Shown here in pieces: positions 34,858-43,852 of a stretch of DNA of 64,000 nt. Made by a program: the position numbers and the translations under genes. How positions within the stretch are numbered: position 1 is the stretch's first letter; each line of letters begins with the position of its first letter. The notes beneath the pieces were generated by a model. It was given only the letters and a program-made list of their open reading frames with translations, was not told the origin of the DNA and made no database searches. The stretch is from contig OY782500.1 in the NCBI GenBank assembly GCA_963677885.1, forward strand, positions 1,364,001 to 1,428,000, read 5' to 3'. This DNA is from UBA1351 sp963677885 (lineage in GTDB: Bacteria > Bacillota > Clostridia > Lachnospirales > Vallitaleaceae).

Positions 34858-35913
34858 TTAAATGCGGCAGTTTACAGCTATACCTTTTTCATCTGATTCA
34901 AAAGCAGCTTCCATGACCTTCATAACACGAAGGGCTTGTTCTGGCGTAATTCTCAGAGGACCTTGACCAGTAATAGCATCGATAAGTCCATCATATACAA
35001 CCGTAATCTTATCAAGGACATCCATAGGCTCAGATAAGACAATGGTCTCAGTGGATTCTGAACGTCTGGGGGCCATGGTTTTTGTTGGTCCTGCTTTAGT
35101 GTAAACAATTTCTTCAGTCCATGAATTTTCCTTGTCAATGCAACGAACGATCTGGCCTTGACACTCCCAGTTGTCTATTTGAAGCGTTCCGTCAGTACCA
35201 AGAACATACCATCTCGGATGGGTAATATAGTTGTTGGTGGACACTTCCACATGGGCCGTCAAGCCACTTTCAAAAGTCATAGTCAAACGGAAGTTATCAT
35301 CAACTTCACTGTATTCTATCCGATACATTTTACAAAAGATATTGGTGACAGGTTCATCAACCATATACATAAGCTGATCGATAAGATGAACACCCCAGTC
35401 CAGCATCATACCTCCACCAAGGGCTTTGATGGTTCTCCATCCCTTTGGCATACCTCTGGATCCTTCAACCCGTGATTCAATCACATAAGGTTTTCCCAGG
35501 TCACCGGCTTCAACATGTTTCTTCATCAATTGAAAATCTTTATTGGTTCTTCGATTCTGGTTAATGGTAAAGATTTTACCGGTTTTTTTAGCCACTTCCA
35601 TAATTTCAATCAGTTCATCAGAGTTCAATGTTACCGGCTTTTCACAGATAACATGCTTTCCTGCTCTAAGGGCTTCTATCGATAAGTCTCTATGGATCTC
35701 ATTGGTAGTCGCAACCAGTACAATATCTACTTCTTCATCATTAAGAAGCTCTTCTTTTGAACCGTATGGATAAAGCCCTCTTTCTTTAGCCACTTCCATA
35801 CGTTCAGGATTCACGTCATAAACCCCTTTGACCTTGAGGCGGTCGTAGTCTTTCAGTTCCTTTTCATGGTATGATGCCATACCACCGAAACCGATAATTG
35901 CCATTGTCAGCAT
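34858..35913 (-). CDS. Gfo/Idh/MocA-family oxidoreductase
   Basis: A 351-residue NAD(P)-dependent sugar oxidoreductase. The Rossmann fold starts AIIGFGGMA, and the catalytic EKP motif is in ICEKPVTL (about residue 94). The C-terminal half has GGGMMLDWGVHLIDQ, with the conserved Asp and His of the active site. Substrates of this family are cyclitols and sugars, often oxidised at C3. It is the last of four cotranscribed genes with two TIM-barrel isomerases and a second Gfo/Idh/MocA enzyme. The pairing suggests a keto-sugar or keto-glycoside pathway (inference). Confidence 0.9.
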   Translation of the reverse strand: MLTMAIIGFGGMASYHEKELKDYDRLKVKGVYDVNPERMEVAKERGLYPYGSKEELLNDEEVDIVLVATTNEIHRDLSIEALRAGKHVICEKPVTLNSDELIEIMEVAKKTGKIFTINQNRRTNKDFQLMKKHVEAGDLGKPYVIESRVEGSRGMPKGWRTIKALGGGMMLDWGVHLIDQLMYMVDEPVTNIFCKMYRIEYSEVDDNFRLTMTFESGLTAHVEVSTNNYITHPRWYVLGTDGTLQIDNWECQGQIVRCIDKENSWTEEIVYTKAGPTKTMAPRRSESTETIVLSEPMDVLDKITVVYDGLIDAITGQGPLRITPEQALRVMKVMEAAFESDEKGIAVNCRI

Positions 35914-35949
35914 TTTAATACCTCGTATTTCCAGTGATAGGTGCCAGGC

Positions 35950-36915
35950 CTATGCCCACCACATATCACCTTGCTCTTCAAATATAATAACATCCTTAAG
36001 GAATTCAACAGCTTTTGACAAACCTTCATCCACTGACATAAGAGGATCTTCATGTTCAATAGAAATGGCTCCGTCATAACCAACTAACTTTAAGGTTGAA
36101 ATAATGTTGTTCCACACTGCTTTTCCATGACCGTAACCTACAGTTCTAAATGTCCATGAGCGGTCCATAAGATTACCGTAGTGTCCAACATCAAGTACAC
36201 CGTTAACTGCCGTATTATGGGCATCAATATTGGTATCTTTAGCGTGGAAATGGTGAATAGCGCCTTTTAAACGTTTGATGGACTCAACAGGGTTCATACC
36301 TTGCCAGAATAAATGGCTTGGGTCAAAGTTGGCTCCAATAGTATCACCACAGGCTTCTCTTAGTCTTAATAAGGTGGCAGGATTATAGACACAGAATCCA
36401 GGATGCATTTCCAGGGCAATCTTTGTCACTCCATGTTCATTGGCAAACTTAACCATATCTTTCCAGTATGGGATCAGCACTTCATTCCATTGGTAGTCTA
36501 GAATTTTACCATAGTCATCAGGCCATGAACAGGTTACCCAGTTAGGATACTGGGATGTTGGTGAATCACCGGGACATCCTGAAAAGCCAACGATCGTATG
36601 AACGTCCATTTTTTCAGCTAATAATATTGCATTAACGAATTGGTCATGATAGGTCTTGGCAGTTTCTTTATCAGGATGTACTGGGTTACCATGACAGGAA
36701 ATTGCTGATATCTCCATTTCATGAGATTTAACCATATCTACGATTCCTTGAATCTTTGCGTCATCTTGAAGGAGTTCTGATGGATTCAAGTGCTCCATAC
36801 CAGGATAGCCACCAGCTCCAACTTCCAGTGACTGAACTCCCATATCTTTTAATTTTTTTACTGCCTTTTCAAAAGGCAATCCATATAAGGGTACTGTGAA
36901 AACAGCTAATTTCAT
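35950..36915 (-). CDS. Sugar phosphate isomerase/epimerase-like TIM barrel (DgpC-like)
   Basis: A 321-residue AP-endonuclease-2-like TIM barrel. Putative metal ligands are the Glu in ALEMHPGF, the Asp in GANFDPSHLFWQG, the His in HFHAKDT and the Glu in AISIEHED. The YNPATLLRLREACGD block is typical of enzymes that sit beside Gfo/Idh/MocA oxidoreductases. Some relatives are lyases or deglycosidases acting on 3-keto-glycosides, such as DgpC of puerarin cleavage. The reaction here is unknown. It is cotranscribed with the neighbours on both sides. Confidence 0.87.
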   Translation of the reverse strand: MKLAVFTVPLYGLPFEKAVKKLKDMGVQSLEVGAGGYPGMEHLNPSELLQDDAKIQGIVDMVKSHEMEISAISCHGNPVHPDKETAKTYHDQFVNAILLAEKMDVHTIVGFSGCPGDSPTSQYPNWVTCSWPDDYGKILDYQWNEVLIPYWKDMVKFANEHGVTKIALEMHPGFCVYNPATLLRLREACGDTIGANFDPSHLFWQGMNPVESIKRLKGAIHHFHAKDTNIDAHNTAVNGVLDVGHYGNLMDRSWTFRTVGYGHGKAVWNNIISTLKLVGYDGAISIEHEDPLMSVDEGLSKAVEFLKDVIIFEEQGDMWWA

Positions 36916-36993
36916 TTTTTTTATCCTTTCTTGACAATAATATCGATTTGTATGTTTATTACACTCCCAAAATTTATTTACATATATGGGCCA

Positions 36994-37719
36994 TTAAAAA
37001 CCCTTTAAATATTTTACTGATCTATCCATACCTGGTAAAATCTCATCACCTCTGGTTTCCTGCTCGTAGATGAAGATTCCTTGTGGTTTTAAGTCTATAG
37101 CTTTTCCAAAGTCAATCATGCCCTGGTCAGCAGATACATTTTCTTTTGAGTCCATATCTTTCATCTGCTTAAGATGAATCATAGGACATCTGTCCAAATG
37201 TTTTTCCATATACTCAAGAGGATCAAGACCGGCATGGGCAACCCAGTAGAGGTCAGGCTGTTGTAACAAATTACCTTCATCAACCAATTCATAAAGGTAA
37301 TCAATAAGGAGTTGATCATCTTCCATAACAAACTCATGACTATGGTTATGATAGCACAGAGGAAGTCCGGCTTCCTTGGTGATGGCTCCAATCCTGTTTA
37401 AAGACTTGGCCAGTTTCTCGATATCACTTTTTGATTTCACTTCTGCATAGGGGCATACAATATAGGATCCACCTAAAGTTTTTAAGATCTCCAACTGATG
37501 ATCAAGATCGTTTTCCAGAAGTTCAAGAGGAACATGGGCCGAAACACATTCAAGACCTAGTTCATCAAGTTTTTCTCGAATTACCTGGGCATCAAAATTG
37601 TAGTAGCCTGCAAATTCAACACCGTCATAGCCCATTTCTTTCAAGTTTTCAAGGGTTGCCATGAAGTCTTTTTCAAGATAATCACGAACGGAATAAAGTT
37701 GTGCATGTATTTTTGTCAT
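36994..37719 (-). CDS. Sugar phosphate isomerase/epimerase-like TIM barrel
   Basis: A 241-residue AP-endonuclease-2-like TIM barrel, shorter than its neighbour. It begins AQLYSVRDYLEKDF and has GYDGVEFAG, VSAHVPLE, CYHNHSHEF, and PMIHLKQMKD with a closing Glu in FIYEQETRGD. These are metal-binding positions of the IolE/IolI-like group. AGGAGGAG precedes the ATG. It sits 8 nt after the first Gfo/Idh/MocA gene. Isomerisation or dehydration of an oxidised sugar is the plausible role. Confidence 0.87.
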   Translation of the reverse strand: MTKIHAQLYSVRDYLEKDFMATLENLKEMGYDGVEFAGYYNFDAQVIREKLDELGLECVSAHVPLELLENDLDHQLEILKTLGGSYIVCPYAEVKSKSDIEKLAKSLNRIGAITKEAGLPLCYHNHSHEFVMEDDQLLIDYLYELVDEGNLLQQPDLYWVAHAGLDPLEYMEKHLDRCPMIHLKQMKDMDSKENVSADQGMIDFGKAIDLKPQGIFIYEQETRGDEILPGMDRSVKYLKGF

Positions 37720-37727
37720 GTCTCCTC

Positions 37728-38804
37728 CTAAAAGTGAACAGTCTGTCCGGTTCTTGCTGATTCATAAATGGCTTCCAACACTTCTGTAACCACAAGAGCC
37801 TGCTCTGGCGTTACAACTAAATCTTCACCATCTGTAACTGCTTTATAGAAAGTCTTTGCCTCAACAACCTCAGGCCTGTCTGCTCCACCTTCATAGAAGT
37901 CAACACCAGCTCCACCAAGACCCGGTTTCTTAATAGAAAGCTTACCAAGGTCCGCAAAGTTGTAACGTAAGCCATCTTTCATATCAGCTCCGGCTTTAGT
38001 ACCACAAAGGGTTGTCTGAGCTTCACCGGTATCCAATGTATTAAGGGCCCATGAGGACTCAAGAATAATCGTCGCACCATTTTTCATTTTGATGAAACCA
38101 AAAGCAGAGTCTTCAACAGTAAACTCATCTGGTTTCCAGTCACCAAAAGCGTTGCCAGTTTCAGTTTGGTCACCCAACTTTTTAAATACTGATCCGGATA
38201 CACTCTCAACTTCATAGTTATCCATAGCCCATAGTGTCAGGTCTAGGGCGTGGGTTCCGATATCGATAAGTGGTCCGCCGCCTTGTTCTTCTTCATTAAG
38301 GAATACACCCCATGTAGGAACTGCGCGTCTTCTGATGGCATGAGCCTTTGCAAAATAAATATCACCTAAATCGCCTCTTCTACAAGCCTTGTAGAGGTGA
38401 GTTGAATCTTCTCTGTAACGGTTTTGATAGCCAATGGAAAGAATTTTTCCTGTTTTCTTAGCGGCTTCTACCATGGCTCTTGCATCTGCTGCAGTTTTTG
38501 CCATTGGCTTTTCACATAGCACGTGCTTGTTGCTTTCCATAGCTGCTATAGAAATATCTTTATGGGATTTATTAGGTGTACAAACATGTACAGCCACAAT
38601 TGATTCATCTTTAAGAAGTTCCAAATAATCAGTATATACCTTAGCATCCTCTGTACCAAATTTTTCACAGGCTTCTATAGCTTTTGCCTCTTCAATATCA
38701 CAAAACGCTACCATTTCAACGTGATCAAGTTTGGTTAATGCCGGCATATGCTTGTTGTTGGCAATTCCACCACATCCAATAATTCCTACTTTTACCTTTT
38801 CCAT
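37728..38804 (-). CDS. Gfo/Idh/MocA-family oxidoreductase
   Basis: A 358-residue oxidoreductase, first gene of the operon. The Rossmann motif is VGIIGCGGIANNKH, the EKP motif is in LCEKPMAK, and the active-site block is GGGPLIDIGTHALDL. The start at ATG 38804 has GGAGG 5 nt upstream; the in-frame start at 38837 is on the wrong side of that site. It is not close to its paralogue at the other end of the operon, so the two probably oxidise or reduce different intermediates. The divergent AraC regulator likely controls it. Confidence 0.9.
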   Translation of the reverse strand: MEKVKVGIIGCGGIANNKHMPALTKLDHVEMVAFCDIEEAKAIEACEKFGTEDAKVYTDYLELLKDESIVAVHVCTPNKSHKDISIAAMESNKHVLCEKPMAKTAADARAMVEAAKKTGKILSIGYQNRYREDSTHLYKACRRGDLGDIYFAKAHAIRRRAVPTWGVFLNEEEQGGGPLIDIGTHALDLTLWAMDNYEVESVSGSVFKKLGDQTETGNAFGDWKPDEFTVEDSAFGFIKMKNGATIILESSWALNTLDTGEAQTTLCGTKAGADMKDGLRYNFADLGKLSIKKPGLGGAGVDFYEGGADRPEVVEAKTFYKAVTDGEDLVVTPEQALVVTEVLEAIYESARTGQTVHF

Positions 38805-38904
38805 AAAATCCTCCAAAATGTTATATTTATCTGTCAAACTTAGTTTTTACCTTCTATTCCATTATAGACATAGTAAAAAAACTATAATATAATTGAACTG
38901 CCAA

Positions 38905-38920
38905 AAAATATCAATATTTT
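38905..38920. promoter_or_regulatory. Inverted repeat in the araC/operon divergent region
   Basis: AAAATAT-CA-ATATTTT is a perfect 7-bp inverted repeat in the 167-bp gap between the divergent genes. A minus-strand TATAAT (near 38866) with poor -35 suits activator control. AraC proteins more often use direct repeats, so the link is tentative. Confidence 0.35.
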
Positions 38921-38971
38921 GTCATTAAGAAATTTTATATATGAATTTTTGTCTTTGTTTGGAGGAAAAAG

Positions 38972-39871
38972 ATGATGAATGTCTATTTTGAAGATACTAA
39001 ATTTATCGATAATGATATCGTTTACCCCTTTAATTGCCATGTTCAAGTTAATTACGGCCAGCAAATGGCCGCCTGGCCCCACTATCATAAAAATATCGAA
39101 ATTCTGTATTGTGTATCCGGTTCTTTCCAGATACTCCTGGATGGTATGGAAAATATTCTTGAAAAGGGAGATATGATTATTATCAACTCCATGGAAACCC
39201 ATACCTGTTATTCCCTGTCTGAAAAAGACAACGCATATCTGGTTATCCGTTTCGAACCCGAGCTTCTTTATACCTCCAAGGAGTCCATCTTTGAGTCCAA
39301 ATATGTTCTGCCTTTTACCATCAAAGCTTCTACCCATCAGAAACTTTTTAAAGAGCCGGAAATCAAGGACACCTTTATTCCTGACCTCCTCCTTCAAATC
39401 ATCACTGAACACAGCAAAAAAGAATATGGATTTGAGCTGGCTATCCGCAATCATATCAGTCAAATCTTCCTCTGGATTCTTCGCAAATGGCATCACAACA
39501 ACGTTAACCTCAACATCGACAGCGGCCTTAATGCTTCTACCATTGAGCGACTGCAAAAGACCTTTGACTACGTGGAGCAGCACTATGCTGAAGATATTAA
39601 AGTAGAGGCAATGGCAGAGCTCTGTAACATGTCCTATTCCTATTTTTCCAGATTCTTCAAATCAAAAATGCAGCAAAGTTTTACCGACTATTTAAGCTTC
39701 ATCCGGGTAACCAAGGCTTCCAATCTCCTAACCACCTCCGATTTCAGCATTACCGAAATCGGGGCGACCGTCGGATTTTCCACAACTTCCTATTTCATCA
39801 GTAAATTTAAGGAAGTCAAGGATATGACCCCTCTCCAGTACCGAAAAGCCTTTGATAAAATGGTTTCATAA
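38972..39871 (+). CDS. AraC-family transcriptional regulator
   Basis: A 299-residue regulator. A cupin-type sensory half (about 15-130) includes HYHKNIEILYCVSG and ILEKGDMIIINS. The C-terminal AraC DNA-binding domain (about 195-295) has two helix-turn-helix units, ending STTSYFISKFKEVKDMTP-style with the conserved F-K and P-Y(R) pattern. GGAGG is 6 nt before the ATG. It is divergent from the four-gene sugar operon and is its likely sugar-responsive activator. Confidence 0.92.
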   Translation: MMNVYFEDTKFIDNDIVYPFNCHVQVNYGQQMAAWPHYHKNIEILYCVSGSFQILLDGMENILEKGDMIIINSMETHTCYSLSEKDNAYLVIRFEPELLYTSKESIFESKYVLPFTIKASTHQKLFKEPEIKDTFIPDLLLQIITEHSKKEYGFELAIRNHISQIFLWILRKWHHNNVNLNIDSGLNASTIERLQKTFDYVEQHYAEDIKVEAMAELCNMSYSYFSRFFKSKMQQSFTDYLSFIRVTKASNLLTTSDFSITEIGATVGFSTTSYFISKFKEVKDMTPLQYRKAFDKMVS

Positions 39872-39924
39872 CCTACTAGTCATTAAGGTTTAGACGATTC
39901 GACTACCCGATGTAAGCGAATCAA

Positions 39925-41505
39925 TTATTCCAACCTGTCAAATAAAGGCTCAACCGGATTAAGGTGTCTCCCAAAATCTGGTTCTAAAACCTGCCAAGAA
40001 GATTCAAATCCCAACCACTTTTCCACTTTTTCAGAAGAAAAAGGAAGAAAGGGTTTAAGAATTTGAGCCAGATTGATAATAAGATAGATACATCCGGCAA
40101 TAGTATTGTCCGCAATCTCCTTTTCTGACTTTATGGTAATCCATGGTTTATTCTCATCAAAGTACTTGTTGGCAAAGCGTACAAGTTCAAAAGCACTCTT
40201 TATAGCTGTTTTCACATCACCAATTTCAACAGCTTGACCTGTGGTATCAAAAGACTCTTCAATCTTTCTGGTCAAGGCTGGATTAAGGCTTCCTTGGGGT
40301 ATCAGTGAATCATAGTAACGCTCAACAAATTTAAGGACCCTGTTAACAAAATTACCATAGCCTCCAAGAAGTTCACTGTTGTTGGCATATTTAAGCTCCC
40401 TTGCTGAAAAATCCGAGTCCCTCCTCTGTGGATAGATTGATGTTAAATAATATCGAATCGTATCTGGGTTATAAGTACCAATCAAATCATTGACCCACAA
40501 GGCCCAATCATTGCTGGTTGAAATCTTACTGCCTTCCAAGGTCAAATGTTCACTGGACACAATAACATGTGCCTGTGGATCATACTCCCCATGTGCCTTT
40601 AAAAGAGCCGGAAGGATAATGGTATGAAAGGGAATATTATCCTTACCATGAACAAAATATCTCTTAGCATCACCTGTCCAATAGTCTTTCCAATCTCCAC
40701 CCTGGGCCTGACGATGAGCCTTATTTCCTGATAAATAACCCAACACATTTTCTGCCCATATATAGATTTTTTTATTTTCATATCCAGCCTTAGGCACATC
40801 AATACCCCAGTCCAGATTTCTGGTAATTGCCCTGTCTCTTAGACCTTCATCCAAATACCTCCTAGTAAAATCAACTGCATTTTTCCTCCAGTAAACTCCC
40901 CCATTAATTGACTCTTCAATAAAGGATTTCAGCTTGCTGATAGTCAGATACAGATGATTTTCCTGAATAAAATCAGGTTGGCTGTGGCAGTCTCTACATC
41001 TGGGTTCTAACAATTCATTGCCTTGGAGAACTTCATGACAATGATCACATTGTTCACCTTTAGTGACCCCACCACAATGGGGGCAAGTACCTTCCAACAA
41101 TCGGTCAGCCAAAAACTTTTTACATGTGGGACAATAAGCCTGTGGTTCTTCCCTTTCAAGGATAAGGGGACTCTGGTAAAGCTTCTTGTGAAAATCCGTC
41201 ACAAAATCTTTATGGTCTTGACTGGAAGTTTTACCGTAATGGTCATAGGAAAAGCCAAGATACTCATATCCTTTCACAAACTCATCATGATACCTGTCAC
41301 TGATTGCTTCCGGTGACTGTCCTGTTTTTTTTGCCTGAATCGTAATAGGGGTTCCATGACAGTCACTGCCGGAAATATAAGATACCTCCTCGCCTTTTTG
41401 TCGATAATACCTTGCAATAATGTCTCCTGGCAACAAGCCAGCTATGTGTCCGATATGCAGGGGTCCATTAGCGTAGACCCAAGCGCCTCCAATTAAAACT
41501 TTCAT
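39925..41505 (-). CDS. metG: Methionyl-tRNA synthetase
   Basis: A 526-residue class I synthetase that charges tRNA-Met. HIGH box is GPLHIGHIAG; a double zinc knuckle (CPTCKKF, CPHCGG, CDHCHEV, CRDCHS) follows; the KMSKS equivalent is KISTS. It lacks the C-terminal tRNA-binding appendage of longer MetRS forms. The E. coli-like four-knuckle insert plus a short tail suggests a secondary or lineage-specific MetRS. The start at 41505 has AGGAG 7 nt upstream; a reading frame running up to 41664 into the T-box terminator is not translated. A full T-box leader controls it. Confidence 0.94.
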   Translation of the reverse strand: MKVLIGGAWVYANGPLHIGHIAGLLPGDIIARYYRQKGEEVSYISGSDCHGTPITIQAKKTGQSPEAISDRYHDEFVKGYEYLGFSYDHYGKTSSQDHKDFVTDFHKKLYQSPLILEREEPQAYCPTCKKFLADRLLEGTCPHCGGVTKGEQCDHCHEVLQGNELLEPRCRDCHSQPDFIQENHLYLTISKLKSFIEESINGGVYWRKNAVDFTRRYLDEGLRDRAITRNLDWGIDVPKAGYENKKIYIWAENVLGYLSGNKAHRQAQGGDWKDYWTGDAKRYFVHGKDNIPFHTIILPALLKAHGEYDPQAHVIVSSEHLTLEGSKISTSNDWALWVNDLIGTYNPDTIRYYLTSIYPQRRDSDFSARELKYANNSELLGGYGNFVNRVLKFVERYYDSLIPQGSLNPALTRKIEESFDTTGQAVEIGDVKTAIKSAFELVRFANKYFDENKPWITIKSEKEIADNTIAGCIYLIINLAQILKPFLPFSSEKVEKWLGFESSWQVLEPDFGRHLNPVEPLFDRLE

Positions 41506-41563
41506 ATGTTTTCTCCTTTCTTTAAGCGTCTTGCTTCGCAATCCGCTTCGCGATTCTCGTCCT

Positions 41564-41585
41564 ATGAGAGTGCAAGCACTCTCAT
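41564..41585. repeat. Extra perfect hairpin between T-box terminator and metG
   Basis: ATGAGAGTGC-AA-GCACTCTCAT is a perfect 10-bp stem with a 2-nt loop. It lies between the T-box terminator and the metG ribosome binding site. It carries GGACG and GAGAGTG segments related to the terminator 5' arm and so could pair with it as an alternative. Confidence 0.55.
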
Positions 41586-41603
41586 CGTCCTCGTTTTTAC
41601 GCG

Positions 41604-41898
41604 TAAAAAAACTCCCGTCTCTAGAACAACGTTCTAAAGGACGAGAGTGTATTCGCGGTACCACCTTTATTTATTCGTATATCACTATACGAACCTCTTC
41701 GAGTACGCAGGAAACCTGTTATACCCTATCGCTATAACGGGCGAGACCCGTGGCAGCCTAAAACTATAGTTCTCGGTACCCGACTCCAAGGCCATTTTCA
41801 CTTTGTTTAACATTATCTGCTTTCACCATGTGCAGACTCTCTGAGAATGTTGCCTAAAGTTACTTTCCTTTTCACAGTCTTTCAAAAATGTAAAACTT
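41604..41898 (-). promoter_or_regulatory. T-box riboswitch leader of metG
   Basis: The 442-bp gap before metG holds a complete minus-strand T-box. Stem I contains a candidate AUG specifier (41795-41793) in the loop GUGAAAAUGG. A TCTGC/GCAGA apical stem is present. The T-box sequence AAAGGTGGTACCGCG lies at plus 41654-41668. The terminator is a CTCTCGTC/GACGGGAG stem with inner TAGAAC/GTTCTA (plus 41612-41647), then seven T residues. Uncharged tRNA-Met would pair with the UGGN of the T-box and favour the antiterminator. The specifier assignment agrees with the gene product. Confidence 0.93.
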
Positions 41899-41904
41899 GT
41901 AAGT

Positions 41905-41933
41905 ATTCTACTCCTGTTTTTAATCCTTGTCAA
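41905..41933 (-). promoter_or_regulatory. Sigma-A promoter of the metG T-box transcript
   Basis: On the minus strand a perfect TTGACA (plus 41928-41933), a 17-bp spacer and TAGAAT (plus 41905-41910) lie directly before the T-box leader. It overlaps the tail of the upstream minus-strand gene region by only a few bases. Confidence 0.9.
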
Positions 41934-41947
41934 CTGCTAAGGAAAAC

Positions 41948-43423
41948 TCAATCATACCCATAATATGTTTTCTTAACCTCTATGAGTATATCAAGGTCAG
42001 GATCTCTGCCATAAAAATCATCTTCCAACACCTCTTGAAGATCGATCATATCGTTCATGGTCAGAAGGGGATAATCATAGAGTCCCATGGTTCCATCAGA
42101 AAGCATGGCATAATGAAGGTCTCCTTCTTCGTTAATCCACAAGTCTCTAGTTGCTTTTATCCCTCTTAACATATGCATAGCTGTGTCAAAATAATCATAA
42201 TTCCCCTCTTCCAAGAAGAGTTTAAGGAACATGGAAATAGCATGAACCTGGTGGTTAAGGCTGGTATGTACAGGTAACTTACCTGAATCTTCGTGGTAAT
42301 AGTCGTAGACCAACCATCCTTGACCCCTTTGACCAAAAGAAAAGTGATGATCACTTGCATGGTGAAGATAATAATCACCTAAAGCTAAATATGAATCTCT
42401 AAACGATTCAATTCCAAACTTCTGATATGCCTCAAGATAAGTAGTAATCATATCCCCATTAAACCGGGTATCAAAAAAACCATCCTCAATACCATAGTCC
42501 TTATAAAGCCAGTTACTTCTTGGTAAGGATGTGAAATATCCCTGAGCATTAATATTGCGGCTGGCAACCTTTAGCCAACCCTTGGCCAAAAGTTCTTCTG
42601 CCAGGGAACTTCCTCTTTCAACAAAATGGGTGACTAAGTACATAGAAGGGCTTCTCCAATAAGACTGTATGTCTGATGGCAGATAGGACTCAGGACTTTT
42701 ATAATAATATCCATCCTCTAAAAACCTGGCTTGGTTAATGAAATCATATGCTCCAAAGCGTTCTTCAGTAGACTCATCTTCAAAATTGACTAGTGTGTCA
42801 TCTGAAGAGATTCCCCATATAATGTGGTGTACATAGGGCTCCGATTGAAAGTAATAGGATAAGGACCACTGTCCTTCAGCAATTTTCAGTTTGGTGGCCA
42901 TACGTATATCATCCTGACTCTTTCTCGTTCCATAGCCGATATCTGTATAGGAATCAGGTCTGGAAAACATATATTCCTTCTCATCAGTCACAATAAACAC
43001 ATAGTTCCTAACTTCCAAATCACCAGGATATGCATCGAAGATCTTCCACTCATTGTCTTCCATGATATAAACCTTGAGGATGTTACCTTCAATAGGGAAC
43101 CGTCTCTCAATAATCTTCAGATGGTCATCAGAAGGAATCCTTATGGACCAAAAATCACCATTATCAAAAACTTCATACGAAAAAATATCTTTGTCCATAA
43201 CAAAAACAGGGTAATTGTCCCTATCATGATTATCCAAATCTTCTAAAGATTCACTTTCATCACCGACATCATCACCCTGGTTGATTGGTTCCTGTATAGA
43301 ACCTTCATTTTCAATTCGTCCTGCTTCTACAGGTTCTTTTTCAGCCAGTAGATTTTTACCTGCATAAGAAAACCCTATGAGGATACATGCAGATATAACC
43401 AATGTTATCCATAATTTTTTCAT
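41948..43423 (-). CDS. Membrane-anchored glucuronyl C5-epimerase-like protein
   Basis: A protein of about 491 residues. A single N-terminal anchor (KKLWITLVISACILIGFSYA region) is followed by an acidic linker (about 40-70). The C-terminal half, with LPVHTSLNHQVHAISMFLKL, GWLVYDYY and YFDTAMHMLRGIKATRD, resembles the alpha/alpha-barrel C-terminal domain of D-glucuronyl C5-epimerases. The middle beta-rich part is not recognisable to me. It probably acts on a surface polysaccharide outside the cell. The ATG at 43423 is chosen for its typical signal-anchor start; a GTG at 43444 with an AGGA upstream is also possible. Confidence 0.6.
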   Translation of the reverse strand: MKKLWITLVISACILIGFSYAGKNLLAEKEPVEAGRIENEGSIQEPINQGDDVGDESESLEDLDNHDRDNYPVFVMDKDIFSYEVFDNGDFWSIRIPSDDHLKIIERRFPIEGNILKVYIMEDNEWKIFDAYPGDLEVRNYVFIVTDEKEYMFSRPDSYTDIGYGTRKSQDDIRMATKLKIAEGQWSLSYYFQSEPYVHHIIWGISSDDTLVNFEDESTEERFGAYDFINQARFLEDGYYYKSPESYLPSDIQSYWRSPSMYLVTHFVERGSSLAEELLAKGWLKVASRNINAQGYFTSLPRSNWLYKDYGIEDGFFDTRFNGDMITTYLEAYQKFGIESFRDSYLALGDYYLHHASDHHFSFGQRGQGWLVYDYYHEDSGKLPVHTSLNHQVHAISMFLKLFLEEGNYDYFDTAMHMLRGIKATRDLWINEEGDLHYAMLSDGTMGLYDYPLLTMNDMIDLQEVLEDDFYGRDPDLDILIEVKKTYYGYD

Positions 43424-43473
43424 ATCTTTTCTTGTTGTAGGCACTCCATTATCCTAGCAAAAGAAGAAACTAT

Positions 43474-43806
43474 TTATATGGTAATGGCCTTATCAGCGCT
43501 CATCATAATGTCTACGATTTCTGCCATATTGCTTCTTCTTCCTACTTTGAGGTCCGAAATACCATAATGGTCAAGACAGGTTCCGCAGGCTAGAATTTCA
43601 AGACCTGATTCTTCCAAGCCCATAAGTGCATCCAGATACTCTGATTCTTTACCCAGTAATTCTACACCACTGTTATAAAGAATCATCATATCCGGTTTGT
43701 CTCGTTTTGCCCAAACTTTCTTTAAAAATGCACCAATGAGTATATTTCCAAGGTCATCATCACCTTGTCCCATTCCCTTGCTGTTAATTATAAAAACTGT
43801 TTGCAT
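43474..43806 (-). CDS. DsrE/YedF-like sulfurtransferase-type protein
   Basis: A 110-residue protein equal to the C-terminal DsrE/F-like domain of YedF, with VFIINSKGMGQGDDDLG at the N-terminus and the Cys-rich ILACGTCLDHYG segment in the middle. The N-terminal TusA-like domain of full YedF is missing. YedF is linked to selenium and sulfur handling; the two cysteines could carry persulfide. The ATG at 43806 has GGAGG at 6 nt; the ATG at 43809 is too close. A cysteine-desulfurase-like gene lies just upstream on the same strand, which suggests a sulfur relay. Confidence 0.78.
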   Translation of the reverse strand: MQTVFIINSKGMGQGDDDLGNILIGAFLKKVWAKRDKPDMMILYNSGVELLGKESEYLDALMGLEESGLEILACGTCLDHYGISDLKVGRRSNMAEIVDIMMSADKAITI

Positions 43807-43852
43807 CATTTTCCTCCACAACCTATTTTTATAATTATTTTAACATAGAATC

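Noticed and set aside
35950..37719. The TIM-barrel pair as myo-inositol IolE/IolI
   Set aside because: No iolB, iolC or iolD homologues accompany them, so an inositol label is not supported.
38882..39583. 233-codon minus-strand frame opposite the AraC gene
   Set aside because: It is antisense to a clear AraC regulator, has no ribosome binding site and no family resemblance.
39897..39920. GATTCG/CGAATC inverted repeat between the araC and metG ends
   Set aside because: Short arms, long loop and no T-run; too weak to call a terminator.
41506..41664. N-terminal extension of the metG reading frame
   Set aside because: It would run through the T-box terminator and antiterminator; the AGGAG and the HIGH-box spacing place the start at 41505.
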